From an uncultured Bacteroidales bacterium (lineage in GTDB: Bacteria > Bacteroidota > Bacteroidia > Bacteroidales > Paludibacteraceae): DNA of 6,599 bases. The stretch covers positions 1 to 6,599 of the forward strand of contig CALATT010000062.1 in the NCBI GenBank assembly GCA_937891905.1, given 5' to 3'. The notes beneath the pieces were generated by a model. It searched no databases. It was not told where the DNA came from and saw nothing but the letters and a program-made list of their open reading frames with translations. Shown here in pieces: positions 5,804 through 6,599 of this stretch. The translations under genes were made by a program, and so were the position numbers. Numbering within the stretch: position 1 is the stretch's first letter; every line of letters starts with the position of its first letter.

Positions 5804-6599
5804 ATGGGATTGATATCCGTTAAGAAACAAATTTTGGCTCCTGAGATTCGCGAACCCGAAGGATTTCAGTTGTACTTCGCAGGTAGCTTGAATAAGGTAT
5901 TTGAAGAAGACCTTAAGAACAAAGGAGCCAACCGACTTGCCAGCCAGCTTCTCGATCGTCCTGTTATAGAGGGCTGGATTGAAGGCAGAAATCAAGGAAG
6001 GTGCAAAGGTAGGCTACTTGTAGACTCCGGCGCATATTCCGCTCATACTCGAGACGCAGAACTGGATGTGGACGAATATATCAGTTTTGTAAATGGTATC
6101 GACGAATATGTTCATATCTTCGCTCAGGTGGATAAGATTCCTGGTAAGCTCAACAGACCTAAGACTCGACAGGAACTGGAAGAAGCTCCTGCTCTCAGCT
6201 GGCAGAATTATCTGTATATGAGAGAGCGAGTCAAGAGTCCTGATAAGCTGGTACCCGTATTCCACCAAGGTGAAGACTATAAGTGGCTCCACAATATTCT
6301 GGAATGGCGTCATCCGGAGACGGGTGAGAGGGTCAAGTATATGGGTATATCCCCTGCAAACGACCAGCCTATGAAGGAGCGCATCAGATTCATTGACAAG
6401 TGCTTCACAATTATCAGGAAGAGTTCCAACCCTGATATCTGTACTCACGCATTCGGAATGACCAGCCTTAAGGTTCTGGAGATGTATCCGTTCACAAGTG
6501 CGGACAGCACCAGCTGGCTCCTGAATGGCGCTAACGGGTCCATCATGACCAAGTATGGTGCGGTGCTTGTCAGTGAGAAGAGCATGAACAATCCGGGCC
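5804..6599 (+). CDS. TGT/DpdA-like base-exchange enzyme (3' end outside window)
   Basis: The frame is open to the window end, giving 265 residues without a stop. The pattern fits phage proteins of the tRNA-guanine transglycosylase superfamily often labelled DpdA, which swap guanine for a 7-deazaguanine in DNA. The stretch LLVDSGAYSAH (Asp74) corresponds to the TGT substrate-recognition DSGG motif. The stretches FAQVDKIPG, VPVFHQGEDYKWL and VKYMGISPAND fit successive strands of a TIM barrel. THAFGMTS (His215) and SADSTSWL (Asp234) resemble the C-terminal part, where Asp234 is the candidate nucleophile. The Cys3-His zinc site of bacterial TGT has not been reached or is absent in what is visible. 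The start is fixed by GAGGTG 5 bases upstream. Assignment rests on motifs recalled from the family, not a search; a tRNA-acting relative or another TIM-barrel enzyme is possible. Confidence 0.72.
   Translation, partial: MGLISVKKQILAPEIREPEGFQLYFAGSLNKVFEEDLKNKGANRLASQLLDRPVIEGWIEGRNQGRCKGRLLVDSGAYSAHTRDAELDVDEYISFVNGIDEYVHIFAQVDKIPGKLNRPKTRQELEEAPALSWQNYLYMRERVKSPDKLVPVFHQGEDYKWLHNILEWRHPETGERVKYMGISPANDQPMKERIRFIDKCFTIIRKSSNPDICTHAFGMTSLKVLEMYPFTSADSTSWLLNGANGSIMTKYGAVLVSEKSMNNPG

Noticed and set aside
1..6599. tRNA genes, CRISPR arrays, insertion sequences, attachment sites or iteron-type origin
   Set aside because: No cloverleaf, regular repeat-spacer pattern, terminal inverted repeats or clustered short iterons were seen by eye; nearly all bases are coding.
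1..6599. Alternative genetic code or stop-codon recoding as in some gut phages
   Set aside because: TAA, TAG and TGA each end a gene at an expected family length and none interrupts a conserved domain.

Overview
The window is part of the replication region of a tailed double-stranded DNA phage or prophage. All genes lie on the + strand and are tightly packed. In order they are a DnaB-type helicase (5' end missing), a small DnaG-type primase, two unassigned proteins, a T4 gp32-like single-stranded DNA-binding protein, a family A DNA polymerase with proofreading domain, and the start of a TGT/DpdA-like base-exchange enzyme (3' end missing). Strong AGGAGG-type ribosome binding sites and the mid-range base composition suggest a Gram-positive (Firmicutes-like) host, but the host cannot be fixed from this sequence. 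TAA, TAG and TGA are all used as stops and no gene contains an internal stop, so the standard bacterial code applies.

Layout. Bases 1-1620 hold helicase and primase, which abut with no gap (TAA then ATG). The primase ends inside a hairpin followed by six T residues (about 1589-1629), which looks like an intrinsic terminator that includes the primase stop codon. Immediately after it, 1630-1671 carries two overlapping sigma70/sigmaA-type promoter candidates and a short leader. A second run of genes starts at 1734: an unknown two-domain protein, a small unknown protein with two possible starts, SSB, DNA polymerase and the DpdA-like gene. Several junctions overlap by one base (TAATG, TGATG), which points to translational coupling.

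How they work together. Helicase unwinds, primase lays down primers, SSB coats single strands and the polymerase copies and proofreads, so most of a replisome is present. The helicase has an acidic C-terminal tail ending in Phe, and the SSB ends in the same tripeptide (EVF). This recalls phage T7, where tails of helicase and SSB contact the polymerase. The last gene may place a 7-deazaguanine base into phage DNA, which in known phages protects against host restriction; in this window that is inference only, because no precursor-synthesis gene is visible.

Points most worth a second look are the DpdA-like gene directly behind the polymerase, the shared EVF tails whose codons double as ribosome binding sites, the Arg-rich SSB tail, the Leu at the polymerase position equivalent to E. 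coli Phe762, the insertion of about 75 residues in the polymerase, and the terminator/promoter switch between the two gene blocks.
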